Shown: positions 6,622 to 17,491, counted from the first letter of the stretch. The stretch: 41,221 nucleotides of DNA from Anaerolinea sp. (GCA_020723805.1 DYID01000015.1:1-41221); one strand, 5' to 3'. Notes: a model not told the origin generated them from the sequence alone. Made by a program: numbers and translations.

Positions 6622-7713
6622 ATGTCCAAAATGATTTCAGCCGGGAAGACGCCGAAAATCAAGGTGGATACGGTCGGCGGCGATTTGAGCGTGGTGGGCT
6701 GGGATGGTGATATTCTCGTCAAAGGCGATGAGGATGAAATCCGCATCCAGCAGAATGGCGAGGTGGTCACTCTCTCCTGCGGCGGCGACCTGGCTTTGCG
6801 CGTGCCGAAGGGCGCTTCTTTCGAATTTGGCAACATTGGAGGAGATGCCTCCATTCGCGGCGTGCTGGGAGATGTGTTTCTGCGGAACGTCGGCGGCGAT
6901 CTTTCCATCCGTGATGCGGGTTCGGTGACGATTGACAGCATCGGCGCCGACTTCAGTCTGCGCAGCGCACATGGCGATCTCCATGTGAAGAACGCCGGCG
7001 GCGATGTGTCCATTCGGGATGCGGAGGGGAAGGTTATCCTCGATTCCGTAGGTAATGACCTTGCTTTGCGCGGGGCGCGGGGCGATGTGAAGGTCAATGT
7101 GGGGGAGGATGTGATTGTCTATCTCGACCCGCGCGCCGACGGCGAATATGCGGTGGTGGCGGGCGACGATATTTTGCTGGTCATTCCGCCGGATGCCGAC
7201 GCCACCCTGACCATGCAAGGTGACCAGATTGAGGTGGACCTGCCCGGCGTGGAACCCGACGAGGATGCAACCGAGCGCGTGGTGGTGCTGGGCACCGGCT
7301 CCGCCAGGATTTCTTTGAGCGCGGGCGGCGATGTGCGTGTGAGCAGCCGCGAAGATGCCGCCGAGTATGCCGAGGAGTTCGGAAACTTTGCCGGGATGAA
7401 CTTCGATTTTTCCGGTTTGGGCGACCGCATCTCCAAGCGGGTGGAGGAGGCAACCCGCCGCGCCACCAAACGCGCCGAGGAGGCAATGCGCCGGGCGGAG
7501 CGTCATGCTGAGCGTCATGCCCGCCGCGGGCGGGTGGGAATGAGTTGGACCTGGGACCTCAAGGGCGGTCCGAAGCCGCCCACACCGCCGGCGCCTCCCT
7601 CCGAGCCGGTGACGGATGCGGAGCGGATGGCAATTTTGAAGATGCTGGCGGAAAAGAAGATTACCGCCGAGCAGGCGGAGCAATTACTCGCCGCTTTGGA
7701 AGGAGGCAAGTAA
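6622..7713 (+). CDS. DUF4097-type beta-solenoid protein with C-terminal SHOCT-like hairpin
   Basis: 363 residues. Residues about 10-245 are a run of about 20-residue repeats of the form GGDLSIRDAGSVTIDSIG, the pattern of DUF4097/bactofilin-like right-handed beta-solenoids. Residues about 265-305 are an Arg/Ala/Glu-rich amphipathic helix (RVEEATRRATKRAEEAMRRA) likely to form a coiled coil. A Pro-rich linker (about 318-330) leads to the SHOCT-like hairpin AERMAILKMLAEKKITAEQA (about 335-354). There is no signal peptide or transmembrane segment, so it is probably cytosolic. It starts 5 bp after the DUF2089 gene, and its stop overlaps the next start (TAATG). YvlB and LiaX of Firmicutes combine the same domain types in the other order. 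Confidence 0.8.
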   Translation: MSKMISAGKTPKIKVDTVGGDLSVVGWDGDILVKGDEDEIRIQQNGEVVTLSCGGDLALRVPKGASFEFGNIGGDASIRGVLGDVFLRNVGGDLSIRDAGSVTIDSIGADFSLRSAHGDLHVKNAGGDVSIRDAEGKVILDSVGNDLALRGARGDVKVNVGEDVIVYLDPRADGEYAVVAGDDILLVIPPDADATLTMQGDQIEVDLPGVEPDEDATERVVVLGTGSARISLSAGGDVRVSSREDAAEYAEEFGNFAGMNFDFSGLGDRISKRVEEATRRATKRAEEAMRRAERHAERHARRGRVGMSWTWDLKGGPKPPTPPAPPSEPVTDAERMAILKMLAEKKITAEQAEQLLAALEGGK

Positions 7714-8354
7714 TGTCTTCGGAGGAGCGCAAAAAGATTTTGCAAATGGTGGAGGACGGGAAAATTTCGGCGGAGGAAGCCGTCCATTTGATGGCGGCGC
7801 TGGACGACGATGACGAGATGGAGGGAGGAGCGGCTGAGGCGGAGGTGGAGGTTTTGGAAGGCGGATCAGGCTCCGGCTACGAAAGAACCGAGGCGCCGGA
7901 GTTCGAGAGAATCAAGGCGCGGGCGCGCCGCTTTGCGTTGATCCCTCTGTGGACGGGAGTCGTGGTCACCTTGTTGAGCGCCTGGGCGGTGTACTCCATC
8001 CAGCAGAGCGCAGGGACGAATTTCTGGTTCTATTGCATGATCCTTCCGCTGATGCTGGGGGTGTTGTTGATTGCGCTGGGCGGCGGAGGACGCGCCTCCC
8101 GTTGGGTGTACGTGGATGTAAAGCGAAAGGACGCCAAGCCCGGTGATGGTCCGAGACATATTACACTGGCTTTCCCGGCGCCGCTGGGATTTTTGGCGTG
8201 GTTCTTCGATACGTTTGGTCATAACTTCAAAGGGATGAGCCGCGGCAAAGCGGATGGCATCGTTCAGATGATGCAAGCCGCGCGCGACTCGAACGAGCCT
8301 TTTATGGTGCACGTGGACGATGATAACGCACATGTGCAGGTATATATCGGCTGA
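7713..8354 (+). CDS. Membrane protein with N-terminal SHOCT-like hairpin
   Basis: 213 residues. The N-terminus EERKKILQMVEDGKISAEEA (4-23) is the SHOCT-like hairpin, followed by an acidic linker rich in Asp and Glu. Two transmembrane helices follow (about 76-95 and 104-124), then a soluble C-terminal part that includes ITLAFPAPLGFLAWFFD and ends VHVDDDNAHVQVYIG. The last segment resembles the end of the small protein at 9639 (EDGEHVEIYIE), so the two are probably related. Start ATG 7713 shares one base with the previous stop; a longer in-frame extension was rejected because it lies inside the upstream gene. Function is unknown. Confidence 0.8.
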   Translation: MSSEERKKILQMVEDGKISAEEAVHLMAALDDDDEMEGGAAEAEVEVLEGGSGSGYERTEAPEFERIKARARRFALIPLWTGVVVTLLSAWAVYSIQQSAGTNFWFYCMILPLMLGVLLIALGGGGRASRWVYVDVKRKDAKPGDGPRHITLAFPAPLGFLAWFFDTFGHNFKGMSRGKADGIVQMMQAARDSNEPFMVHVDDDNAHVQVYIG

Positions 8355-8364
8355 CGGAGCCTGA

Positions 8365-9618
8365 ATGATTGACGCAAAGAAAAAGCCTTTGTTGAGCGGT
8401 TTGTTGATCTTGTTCCTGGCGGCGATGATTTTTGCAAACATCGGCGGGAACATGTACAGCGGCTTGATGCCGTTGTATCTGAAGGACCTCGGTTCCTCGA
8501 TTTCGCAAATCGGTCTGTTTTTTACCATTTCACAGATCGTGCCGCTCTTTTTGCAGATTTTGGGCGGCTGGATTTCCGATACGCTTGGGCGCCTGCGCGC
8601 GATTGCCATTGGCAGTGTCTTCGGGGTAATTGGTTTTGTGCCGCTGGTGCTGGCGGACTCGTGGGGCTGGCTGGTGCTGGCGGTGGCGATTGGCTCGGTG
8701 GCGCGGGCGCTGGTGGGTCCGAGTTTCGACGCGTTCATCGCCGAACATTCGAGCGAGGAGAACCGCGGCAAAGTTTTCGGCATCACGCAGACGATTTTCA
8801 TGATTGTTTCGGTGGTGGGTCCGCCGCTGGGGGGCTGGCTGGCGCAGGATTACGGCTTTCGGGTGATGCTGCTGGCGGCGGGCGCTTTCTATTTCATTGC
8901 CGCAGTCATGCGGATTGGCATGGCGCGCGAGGCGGCAAAGACCGAAACGGGAACGAAGACGCTCTCCTTCGCGGGGTTGAAATCCAACCTGGGCGCGATG
9001 TTCGGTTTGATGTTTTCGGGCGGGTTGATTACGTGGATTTTGCTCACCGACGGTTTCCGCGACGTATCCTTTCAACTTTCGGGAAACTTGTTCCCGGTAT
9101 ACATGCAGGAGATTGGCGGTTTGTCCATTCAGCAGATTGGGTGGGCGACTTCGCTGTTCGGCTTGTGCATGATGCTGGTGACCATTCCCGGCGGCTGGCT
9201 TTCGGACAAGGTGGGGGAGCGCTTTGGCATTGCGCTGGGCATGGCGCTGCTGAGCGGCGCGCTGTTTCTGCTGGTCAACATCCCGCAGGGAAACCAGTGG
9301 CTGTATTTTGCCGGCTGGGCGCTGGCAGGGATGGGCGTGGGCGTTTCGACGCCGGCGTATCAGTCGCTGATCAGCAAGGCGGTTCCGCAGCATTTGCGCG
9401 GCATGGCGTTTGGTTTGTTCAGCACAAGTTTGGGGATTGTATCCCTGCCCGCTCCATGGATCGGCGCGCAGTTGTGGGAGCGTTTCAGCCCGCAGTTCCC
9501 GTTTACAATTACGGCAATTGCCATATTGCTTTCGATTATTCCCATCTGGTTGAAGTTCAAACTTCCCAAGGCGGAGGAAAAATCGGAAGAGGCTGCAGTC
9601 GCCGCTGTTTCATCATGA
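8365..9618 (+). CDS. Major facilitator superfamily transporter
   Basis: 417 residues with about twelve transmembrane helices. MFS motif A is visible in the loop between helices 2 and 3 (GGWISDTLGRLRAI) and again in the second half (GGWLSDKVGERFGI). The closest general resemblance is to multidrug/sugar-type MFS_1 proteins. Substrate cannot be inferred. It starts 10 bp after the membrane-protein gene and lies between two SHOCT-like genes, so it appears to be an integral member of the operon and a likely client or partner of the SHOCT-like proteins. Confidence 0.85.
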   Translation: MIDAKKKPLLSGLLILFLAAMIFANIGGNMYSGLMPLYLKDLGSSISQIGLFFTISQIVPLFLQILGGWISDTLGRLRAIAIGSVFGVIGFVPLVLADSWGWLVLAVAIGSVARALVGPSFDAFIAEHSSEENRGKVFGITQTIFMIVSVVGPPLGGWLAQDYGFRVMLLAAGAFYFIAAVMRIGMAREAAKTETGTKTLSFAGLKSNLGAMFGLMFSGGLITWILLTDGFRDVSFQLSGNLFPVYMQEIGGLSIQQIGWATSLFGLCMMLVTIPGGWLSDKVGERFGIALGMALLSGALFLLVNIPQGNQWLYFAGWALAGMGVGVSTPAYQSLISKAVPQHLRGMAFGLFSTSLGIVSLPAPWIGAQLWERFSPQFPFTITAIAILLSIIPIWLKFKLPKAEEKSEEAAVAAVSS

Positions 9619-9638
9619 TTCTATACTGGAGGTAGATA

Positions 9639-10016
9639 ATGGCATCCGCTGAAGAACGAATGAAAATCCTGAAGATGATCGAAGACGGCAAACTCAGCGC
9701 GGAGGAGGGCGCCAAACTGCTGGCGGCGTTGAGCGCCAAAAAGCCGACTCCGCCCCGCCCGCCGGGCATGCCGGGTGGAGCCAAGTGGCTGAGAATCCGC
9801 GTGACGGATATGCGCTCGGGACGCTCGAAGGCGTCGGTGCAAATCCCGCTGGCGCTGGTGGACGCCGGTTTGAAGATCGGCGCACACTTTGCGCCGGAGG
9901 TGGAGGGCGTGGACATGTCCAACGTCATGGAAGCCCTGCGCTCCGGCATGACCGGCAAAATCATTGACGTGACCGACGAGGAAGATGGCGAACACGTCGA
10001 AATCTACATCGAATAG
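9639..10016 (+). CDS. Small cytosolic protein with N-terminal SHOCT-like hairpin
   Basis: 125 residues. EERMKILKMIEDGKLSAEEG (5-24) is the fourth copy in this operon of the SHOCT-like hairpin. A Pro-rich linker (KKPTPPRPPGMPGG) joins it to an alpha/beta domain of about 75 residues (WLRIRVTDMRSGRSKASVQI to GEHVEIYIE). No transmembrane helix or signal peptide. A strong GGAGGT lies 6 nt before the ATG. The C-terminal domain resembles that of the product at 7713, which has a membrane anchor in between. Probably a regulatory or adaptor protein; function unknown. Confidence 0.8.
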   Translation: MASAEERMKILKMIEDGKLSAEEGAKLLAALSAKKPTPPRPPGMPGGAKWLRIRVTDMRSGRSKASVQIPLALVDAGLKIGAHFAPEVEGVDMSNVMEALRSGMTGKIIDVTDEEDGEHVEIYIE

Positions 10017-10033
10017 CGCCGCCGAGTATCTTC

Positions 10034-11374
10034 ATGGAAACATCATCGAAACGCCCTGCGGGGATGTTTGCTTTTATTATCATCTGGCTGGGACAGATTA
10101 TCTCTGTGCTTGCCAGCGGTATGAGTCAGTTTGCGCTGACGATTTTCCTGTACGAAAAAACCAACAGCGCCACGGCGCTGGGGTTGATGCAGGTCTTTTA
10201 TATCACGCCCTTTTTGTTGATTTCTCCGTTTGCGGGCGTAATGGTGGATCGTTACAACCGCAAACTGATGATGATGGTCAGCGACCTGGGGGCAGGGCTG
10301 GCGACGCTGGGCATTTTGACGGTTTTATATTTCGACGTGTGGCAGTTCTGGCACATGTATGTCGCCGCGGTCATCTTTGGGCTGGGCAACGCCTTTCAGT
10401 GGCCCGCCTATTCTGCCGCCATTACCACGATGATCCCGAAGGAACAGTTGGGTCGCGCCAACGGCTTGATGTCGCTGATGGAGGCGGGACCCGCCGTCAT
10501 TGCTCCCATCCTGGCTGGCACACTGCTTCCCCTCATCAAACTGACCGGCATCCTTTTTCTGGATGTCGCCACATTCCTCTTCGCAATCGGCGCATTGATG
10601 ATTGTGCATATTCCCCAGCCTGCCCGCACCCAGGAGGGTATGCAAGCCAGCGGCGGGATGTTGAAAGAAGCGGCATACGGCTTCAAGTATATTTTTGCCC
10701 GCCCAAGCCTGCTGGGCTTACAGTTGATCTTTTTTGCGGGCAATCTCTTTAGCGGTATCGGGTTCACGGTTTTTGCCCCCATGATTCTCTCGCGTTCGGG
10801 CAATGACAGCCTGATGTTTGGCTCGGTCCAATCGGCGGGCGCGATTGCCAGCGTGGTCGGAGGCGTGCTGATGAGCGCCTGGGGAGGCTTCAGGCGGCGC
10901 GTTCATGGGGTGTTGTTTGGCTGGGTGTTGAGCGGTCTTGGATTGGCAATCGTTGGGCTGGCGGGCGGATTTCCTTTCTGGATTGCCGGCAGCATTTTGT
11001 CCTCCATCGTCATTCCATTAGTAAACGGCTCGAACCAGGCGATCTGGCAATCGAAGGTCGCACCGGATCTTCAGGGGCGCGTCTTTTCTGCCCGGCGCCT
11101 GATTGCGTGGTTTACCAATCCCATCTCCCCGGTCATTGGCGGTCTTCTCGCAGATGTATGGCTGGAGCCCGCCGCCCGCGCCGGGACGGGCTTGCCCGCC
11201 GCGCTCTCATGGCTGGTCGGCACAGGACCCGGCGCCGGCATGGGGTTGTTGATTGTTTTTTGCGGACTGGCATCGGCGCTGGTTGGAGCGGCTGGCTATC
11301 TTGTCCATCCCATCGTTCACGCCGAATCGATTCTGCCCGACCATGATGCGCTTGCCAGGGCAGAACCCGCCTGA
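10034..11374 (+). CDS. MFS exporter of the macrolide-efflux (MFS_3/MefA-like) type
   Basis: 446 residues with about twelve transmembrane helices. The N-terminal half reads GQIISVLASGMSQFALTIFLYEKTNSA, then SPFAGVMVDRYNRKLMMMVSD (motif A), as in Mef-type and other MFS_3 exporters. NGLMSLMEAGPAVIAPILAG in helix 5 fits the same group. It is the last gene of the operon, 17 bp after the small SHOCT-like gene, and is followed by a strong terminator. Together with the regulator and the DUF4097 protein it suggests an export or envelope-stress response. No drug substrate can be claimed. Confidence 0.82.
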   Translation: METSSKRPAGMFAFIIIWLGQIISVLASGMSQFALTIFLYEKTNSATALGLMQVFYITPFLLISPFAGVMVDRYNRKLMMMVSDLGAGLATLGILTVLYFDVWQFWHMYVAAVIFGLGNAFQWPAYSAAITTMIPKEQLGRANGLMSLMEAGPAVIAPILAGTLLPLIKLTGILFLDVATFLFAIGALMIVHIPQPARTQEGMQASGGMLKEAAYGFKYIFARPSLLGLQLIFFAGNLFSGIGFTVFAPMILSRSGNDSLMFGSVQSAGAIASVVGGVLMSAWGGFRRRVHGVLFGWVLSGLGLAIVGLAGGFPFWIAGSILSSIVIPLVNGSNQAIWQSKVAPDLQGRVFSARRLIAWFTNPISPVIGGLLADVWLEPAARAGTGLPAALSWLVGTGPGAGMGLLIVFCGLASALVGAAGYLVHPIVHAESILPDHDALARAEPA

Positions 11375-11388
11375 TTCATTGTTGATCC

Positions 11389-11428
11389 AAAAAGCGGCAG
11401 CCGCTTCCCAAGGTGGCTGCCGCTTTTT
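11389..11428. terminator. Bidirectional intrinsic terminator
   Basis: AAAAAGCGGCAGCC (11389-11402) pairs perfectly with GGCTGCCGCTTTTT (11415-11428) and a second T-run follows. It lies between the convergent MFS exporter and arsM, and can stop transcription from both sides. Confidence 0.92.
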
Positions 11429-11434
11429 CGTTTT

Positions 11435-12253
11435 TTATTGCGGTTTATACGCCGTGATCTTGGCGCTATACACCGTCTTATACACGTCCTCGCGCGGATA
11501 TTCTTTCACATCCAGCCTCATCTCTTCGAGCGCGGAGTCAACGGTTTCCTTATCGAGAAACACCGGCGTAACGGAAATATTCATAAAGCCAGCCGCTTCC
11601 ATCATGCCGACGTATTCCTTCGCATCTATCGCACCCGCCACACATCCCGCCCAGGCGCTCAGGCTTTGCTTCACCGCTTCGGGCAGGGGTCCGTCGGTGA
11701 CGATATCCGAGATGGCGAGTTTGCCTCCGGGTTTAAGCACGCGGAAGGCTTCGGCGAACACCTTGGATTTATCGGGCGAGAGGTTGATAACGCAGTTCGA
11801 GATGATCACGTCCACGCTGTTGGATTCGACGGGCAGGTCTTCGATGAATCCCTGGCGGAATTCGACGTTGGACAAACCCAAACGCTTCGCACTACCCCGA
11901 GCCTGTTCCAACATCTCCGGAGTCATGTCCACGCCGATGACGTGTCCTGTTTCGCCGACTTGTTTGGCGGCAAAGAAACAGTCGAGCCCGGCGCCGGAGC
12001 CAAGGTCGAGGACGGTTTGCCCGGGCTGTAATGAGGCAAGGGTGATTGGGTCACCGCAGCCGTAACTGACAACGGATTCGCCTTCGGGGAGGGTGGCAAG
12101 TAAATCTGTCGGGTAGAGGCGGCTGTCGGAACAGGAGCAGGCGTCGGCGCTGTCCTGAGCCTGTCGAAGGGGTCCGCAGCAGGAGGCGTTGCTTTTAATC
12201 CGCTCTGCATAATGCTCGCGGACAACGTCATGGATGGGGGTGGGGGTTGTCAT
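11435..12253 (-). CDS. arsM: Arsenite methyltransferase ArsM
   Basis: 272 residues. A SAM-binding Rossmann fold has LDLGSGAGLD (82-91) and NCVINL (153-158). Cys66, Cys154 and Cys204 match the three arsenite-binding cysteines of ArsM. It methylates As(III) to volatile or less retained organoarsenicals. AAGGAGAT precedes the ATG by 3 nt. Residues 28-34 (PLRQAQD) are encoded by the dispersed repeat CCTGAGCCTGTCGAAGG, which seems to have inserted in frame into a variable N-terminal loop. It lies downstream of arsR on the same strand, and an ArsR-type operator abuts its ribosome-binding site. Confidence 0.92.
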   Translation of the reverse strand: MTTPTPIHDVVREHYAERIKSNASCCGPLRQAQDSADACSCSDSRLYPTDLLATLPEGESVVSYGCGDPITLASLQPGQTVLDLGSGAGLDCFFAAKQVGETGHVIGVDMTPEMLEQARGSAKRLGLSNVEFRQGFIEDLPVESNSVDVIISNCVINLSPDKSKVFAEAFRVLKPGGKLAISDIVTDGPLPEAVKQSLSAWAGCVAGAIDAKEYVGMMEAAGFMNISVTPVFLDKETVDSALEEMRLDVKEYPREDVYKTVYSAKITAYKPQ

Positions 12254-12264
12254 GGGATCTCCTT

Positions 12265-12282
12265 ATATAGAAGTTCGTCTAT
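12265..12282 (-). promoter_or_regulatory. ArsR-type operator upstream of arsM
   Basis: ATATAGAAGTTCGTCTAT is an imperfect palindrome (ATAGA...TCTAT). It shares its halves with the site in the arsR promoter. It lies directly upstream of the arsM Shine-Dalgarno, implying that arsM has its own ArsR-controlled start as well as readthrough from arsR. Confidence 0.65.
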
Positions 12283-12301
12283 GGATTGAGGTAAAAATGA
12301 A

Positions 12302-12326
12302 GGGACGCCGCCTAGGATGGCATCCC
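12302..12326 (-). terminator. Weak hairpin terminator after arsR
   Basis: GGGACGCC pairs imperfectly with GGCATCCC around a 9-nt loop. On the minus strand it is followed by TTCATTTTTAC. It could reduce readthrough from arsR into arsM, or may simply be an RNA hairpin. Confidence 0.35.
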
Positions 12327-12332
12327 ATCATT

Positions 12333-12644
12333 TCAACTTTCGAGAATTTGTTGAAGCGTGTGAGTAGTTTCGGCTTCAGGGGCGAATTTAATCATCAGTT
12401 GCCCACAGCAGTAGGCAAGGCGATCCTGGTTGAGGGTATAGAAGGTTTGCTTGCCTTCTTCGCGCGCCTGAACCAACCCTGCCTCGCGCAGAATGGCAAG
12501 GTGATGCGAAACGGTCGGCTGGGTGACGTGGAGTTGTTCTGCCAGTTCGCCCACAGAGACCTCGCGGCAACAGCACGCGCTCATGATCTTCTGGCGGGTG
12601 TCGTCGGCGATGGCTTTGGCAAAGAGGACGGGATCATTTTTCAT
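12333..12644 (-). CDS. arsR: ArsR/SmtB family arsenic-responsive repressor
   Basis: 103 residues. The winged HTH (about 31-70) reads VGELAEQLHVTQPTVSHHLAILREAGLV. A cysteine cluster Cys24-Cys25-Cys26 lies at the start of the DNA-binding region and Cys79-Cys80 in the C-terminal helix; either could bind As(III). Metalloid binding releases the operator. It is the first gene of an arsR-arsM unit, with a consensus promoter containing an operator (12664-12691). The genomic pairing with arsM makes arsenic the likely inducer; Cys placement is not the classic CVC, so exact chemistry is uncertain. Confidence 0.9.
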   Translation of the reverse strand: MKNDPVLFAKAIADDTRQKIMSACCCREVSVGELAEQLHVTQPTVSHHLAILREAGLVQAREEGKQTFYTLNQDRLAYCCGQLMIKFAPEAETTHTLQQILES

Positions 12645-12663
12645 ATAGATAACTTTCGATGTG

Positions 12664-12691
12664 ATTATATAGATATTTGTCTATTTGTCAA
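12664..12691 (-). promoter_or_regulatory. arsR promoter containing an ArsR-type operator
   Basis: On the minus strand, TTGACA (12686-12691), a 16-bp spacer and TATAAT (12664-12669) form a consensus promoter. The spacer holds ATATAGATATTTGTCTAT (12667-12684, plus strand), the same half-sites as the operator at arsM. A third partial match (ATATAGATAACTTTCGAT) is at 12643-12660. This is a classic autorepression layout. Confidence 0.8.
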
Positions 12692-12798
12692 GAGGGCGTT
12701 ACACTGCACAGAGGGAGTAAATCACAGGGGTTCATGTGTAGAGAAGATAGAGCAGGGTGGAACCTCCTTGCTCACCTGTGCCTGCGGATTGCCGCACC

Positions 12799-12870
12799 AA
12801 GTCGGTTTCAACCGACTTGCATGAACTGAGGCGGGGATTCATCCCCCGCCGAATCTTATGGCAAAGATTC
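12799..12870. repeat. Three tandem palindromic hairpins
   Basis: AAGTCGGTT/AACCGACTT (12799-12818), GGCGGGGAT/ATCCCCCGCC (12830-12850) and GAATCTT/AAGATTC (12851-12870) follow each other. There is no T-run after any of them, so they look like a composite palindromic repeat rather than a terminator. The 12700-12917 gap holds no gene that I can support. Confidence 0.6.
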
Positions 12871-12917
12871 ATCGTTGACAAACCACTAGAGAGCATCTCT
12901 TACGCTGGGACGACACT

Positions 12918-14006
12918 CTACGGATGCCGCTTTCCCTGCAGGATCATGATTTCATAGAGCGCGGGTCCGCTTGCAGAGGCGGATAAGGTATCGAGGGCGA
13001 TATCGAGTTCGAGGTCCGCGTTGAAGCGGAAGTAGTAGGGGTTGGCGAACAGGCGGGCGAATCTCTGCTGCCATTTGGGGAGCAGGAGCAGGAGACTGAC
13101 CGCTTCGATCATCTTTGGATTGCGCAGCCGCAGTTGAATCGAGCCGCGTTCCGACTTCCAGTTGAAGTCCACTTCGCGCGGATATTGATAGCCGCCTTCG
13201 TGCGGGATGAAGTCGCGCGTTTGCATGGTGAGCGGCGCACCCTCGCCTGTGATGATTTCGGAGCCTTTTGCCAGCAGGAAGACCGGCATGTGGACGTTGC
13301 CGTATTTGTTCGAGGCGATCTGCTCCACGAAGATGAGGGTGTATTCGCCAATGTGCGCCCGCCCCCAATACCAGTGATCCATCACGTCGTTCAAACCGAC
13401 GTTGCCCCAATTGTGGTCGTGATAGCCCGTGCCTTTGACGGCTCGCGTTTGACCGTCGTAGGTGAGCGTCCCTTCAACGGTTCCGTGAGGGATGGCGGGA
13501 AGCCAGCCGAAGAAATGGTCGAGGTCGCCGAAATACGCCTTGCCCGCGCCAGGACGCCATGGCGGGACGATGCCGGTGAAGGTCAGGTCGGCGGCGAGAC
13601 CCTCGCCTTCGAAATGGACTTCGTACTGGGGGAGACGTTGACCTGAGCCTGTCGAAGGTTCGCCGCGCGTCCAATTCGGACCGATGCGGACATCGCACGC
13701 TTCCTTCTCCGCCTTGAACTGATTCGCGGGAAAGGAGAGGAGACTCATCGCCTTCGTTCCGTCGGGACGGGTGATGGTCAGCGAGACGAACGGCTTGAGC
13801 GGGCTGTTTCTTTCGATGAGCGGCTTTGTGCCGAAGACGATGACCGCGGTGGAGCCATCATCGAAGTGAGCGTCGTAGTACCACCATTCGAAGTTGCCGC
13901 GTCCCGTGTCCATGCGAATGCCGTCCTCCCAGGGGGCGATGGTTTCGGTCAGGTTTTCACGTTTCAGGGATTCGGGTGTAACGGCTAAGATGACGGGCTT
14001 GGGCAT
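12918..14006 (-). CDS. CrtC/AttH-like lipocalin-fold protein
   Basis: 362 residues. The N-terminal half has the family hallmark FEWWYYDAHFDDGSTAVIVF (39-58), and later YHDHNWGN followed by WYWGRAHIGEYTLIF. This pattern is that of the CrtC (hydroxyneurosporene synthase)/AttH lipocalin-like superfamily. True CrtC hydrates carotenoids, but no carotenoid genes are nearby, so substrate is open. Residues 116-123 (EPSTGSGQ) are encoded by the repeat CCTGAGCCTGTCGAAGG, in a different frame from the copy in arsM. It lies 47 bp upstream of pepF on the same strand. Confidence 0.75.
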   Translation of the reverse strand: MPKPVILAVTPESLKRENLTETIAPWEDGIRMDTGRGNFEWWYYDAHFDDGSTAVIVFGTKPLIERNSPLKPFVSLTITRPDGTKAMSLLSFPANQFKAEKEACDVRIGPNWTRGEPSTGSGQRLPQYEVHFEGEGLAADLTFTGIVPPWRPGAGKAYFGDLDHFFGWLPAIPHGTVEGTLTYDGQTRAVKGTGYHDHNWGNVGLNDVMDHWYWGRAHIGEYTLIFVEQIASNKYGNVHMPVFLLAKGSEIITGEGAPLTMQTRDFIPHEGGYQYPREVDFNWKSERGSIQLRLRNPKMIEAVSLLLLLPKWQQRFARLFANPYYFRFNADLELDIALDTLSASASGPALYEIMILQGKRHP

Positions 14007-14053
14007 GGATGCTCCTTCTCAGTTTCCTTGTGTCTCAGTGGTTGAAGGGTGCG

Positions 14054-15862
<1,809 letters not shown>

Positions 15863-15882
15863 GTCGGAGGGTTCCTTTCGGT

Positions 15883-17034
<1,152 letters not shown>

Positions 17035-17050
17035 TCAGTTCGATGTGGGT

Positions 17051-17056
17051 TATAAT
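17051..17056 (+). promoter_or_regulatory. -10 element of a hicBA promoter
   Basis: TATAAT lies 28 bp before the hicB start, in the 68-bp divergent gap with tgt. A TTGTCA upstream is only 13 bp away, too close for a normal -35, so the upstream element is uncertain. Confidence 0.45.
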
Positions 17057-17084
17057 TTTGTCGAAGCGATAATTGGAGGTTCAG

Positions 17085-17288
17085 ATGAAGTTTAAAGTAT
17101 TTGTCCATCCCGCTGAAGAAGGCGGATACTGGGCGGAAGTCCCCGCGATTCCCGGCTGCGCCACGCAAGGCGAGACCCTGGACGAACTGATGGAAAACGT
17201 TCAGGAAGCCATCGAAGCGTGTCTTTCAGTTGATGTTGAAGAGTATGGGTTGACCGAAGATACACAGGTATTGGAAGTTGCCGTATGA
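17085..17288 (+). CDS. hicB: HicB-family antitoxin
   Basis: 67 residues starting MKFKVFVHPAEEGGYWAEVP. It has the HicB partial RNase-H-like fold with AEVPAIPGCATQGETLDELMENVQEAIE, the family signature. It neutralises HicA. ATG 17085 is chosen over an upstream TTG because GGAGG is 6 nt before it. It lacks a C-terminal DNA-binding domain, so it is the short form. Its stop overlaps the hicA start (ATGA), giving tight coupling. Antitoxin-first order is the less common of the two hic arrangements but well known. Confidence 0.9.
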   Translation: MKFKVFVHPAEEGGYWAEVPAIPGCATQGETLDELMENVQEAIEACLSVDVEEYGLTEDTQVLEVAV

Positions 17289-17491
17289 AATCTGTTTCAG
17301 GGGCGCAGCTCGCTAAGGTGTTGGAGAAACACGGCTGGAAACTTCTGCGCGTTAAAGGGAGCCATCATGTCTACGGCAAATCGGGAAGAATAGAAAGGAT
17401 TTCAATTCCAATTCACGGAAATCAGCCTTTGAAAATTGGATTGTTGCGGCATTTGTTGAAGGTGGCAGAATTGGAAGAAAAGGATTTGTAG
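17285..17491 (+). CDS. hicA: HicA-family mRNA interferase toxin
   Basis: 68 residues with the dsRBD-like HicA fold: SGAQLAKVLEKHGWKLLRVKGSHHVY, then ISIPIHGNQPLKIGLLRHLLK. The catalytic His is in GSHH (27-28). HicA cleaves mRNA independently of ribosomes when freed from HicB. Overlaps hicB by 4 bp. All key residues are present, so it should be active. Confidence 0.92.
   Translation: MKSVSGAQLAKVLEKHGWKLLRVKGSHHVYGKSGRIERISIPIHGNQPLKIGLLRHLLKVAELEEKDL

Noticed and set aside
12799-12870. CRISPR-like array
   Set aside because: The three palindromes differ in sequence and spacing; there are no equal repeats and spacers and no cas genes.
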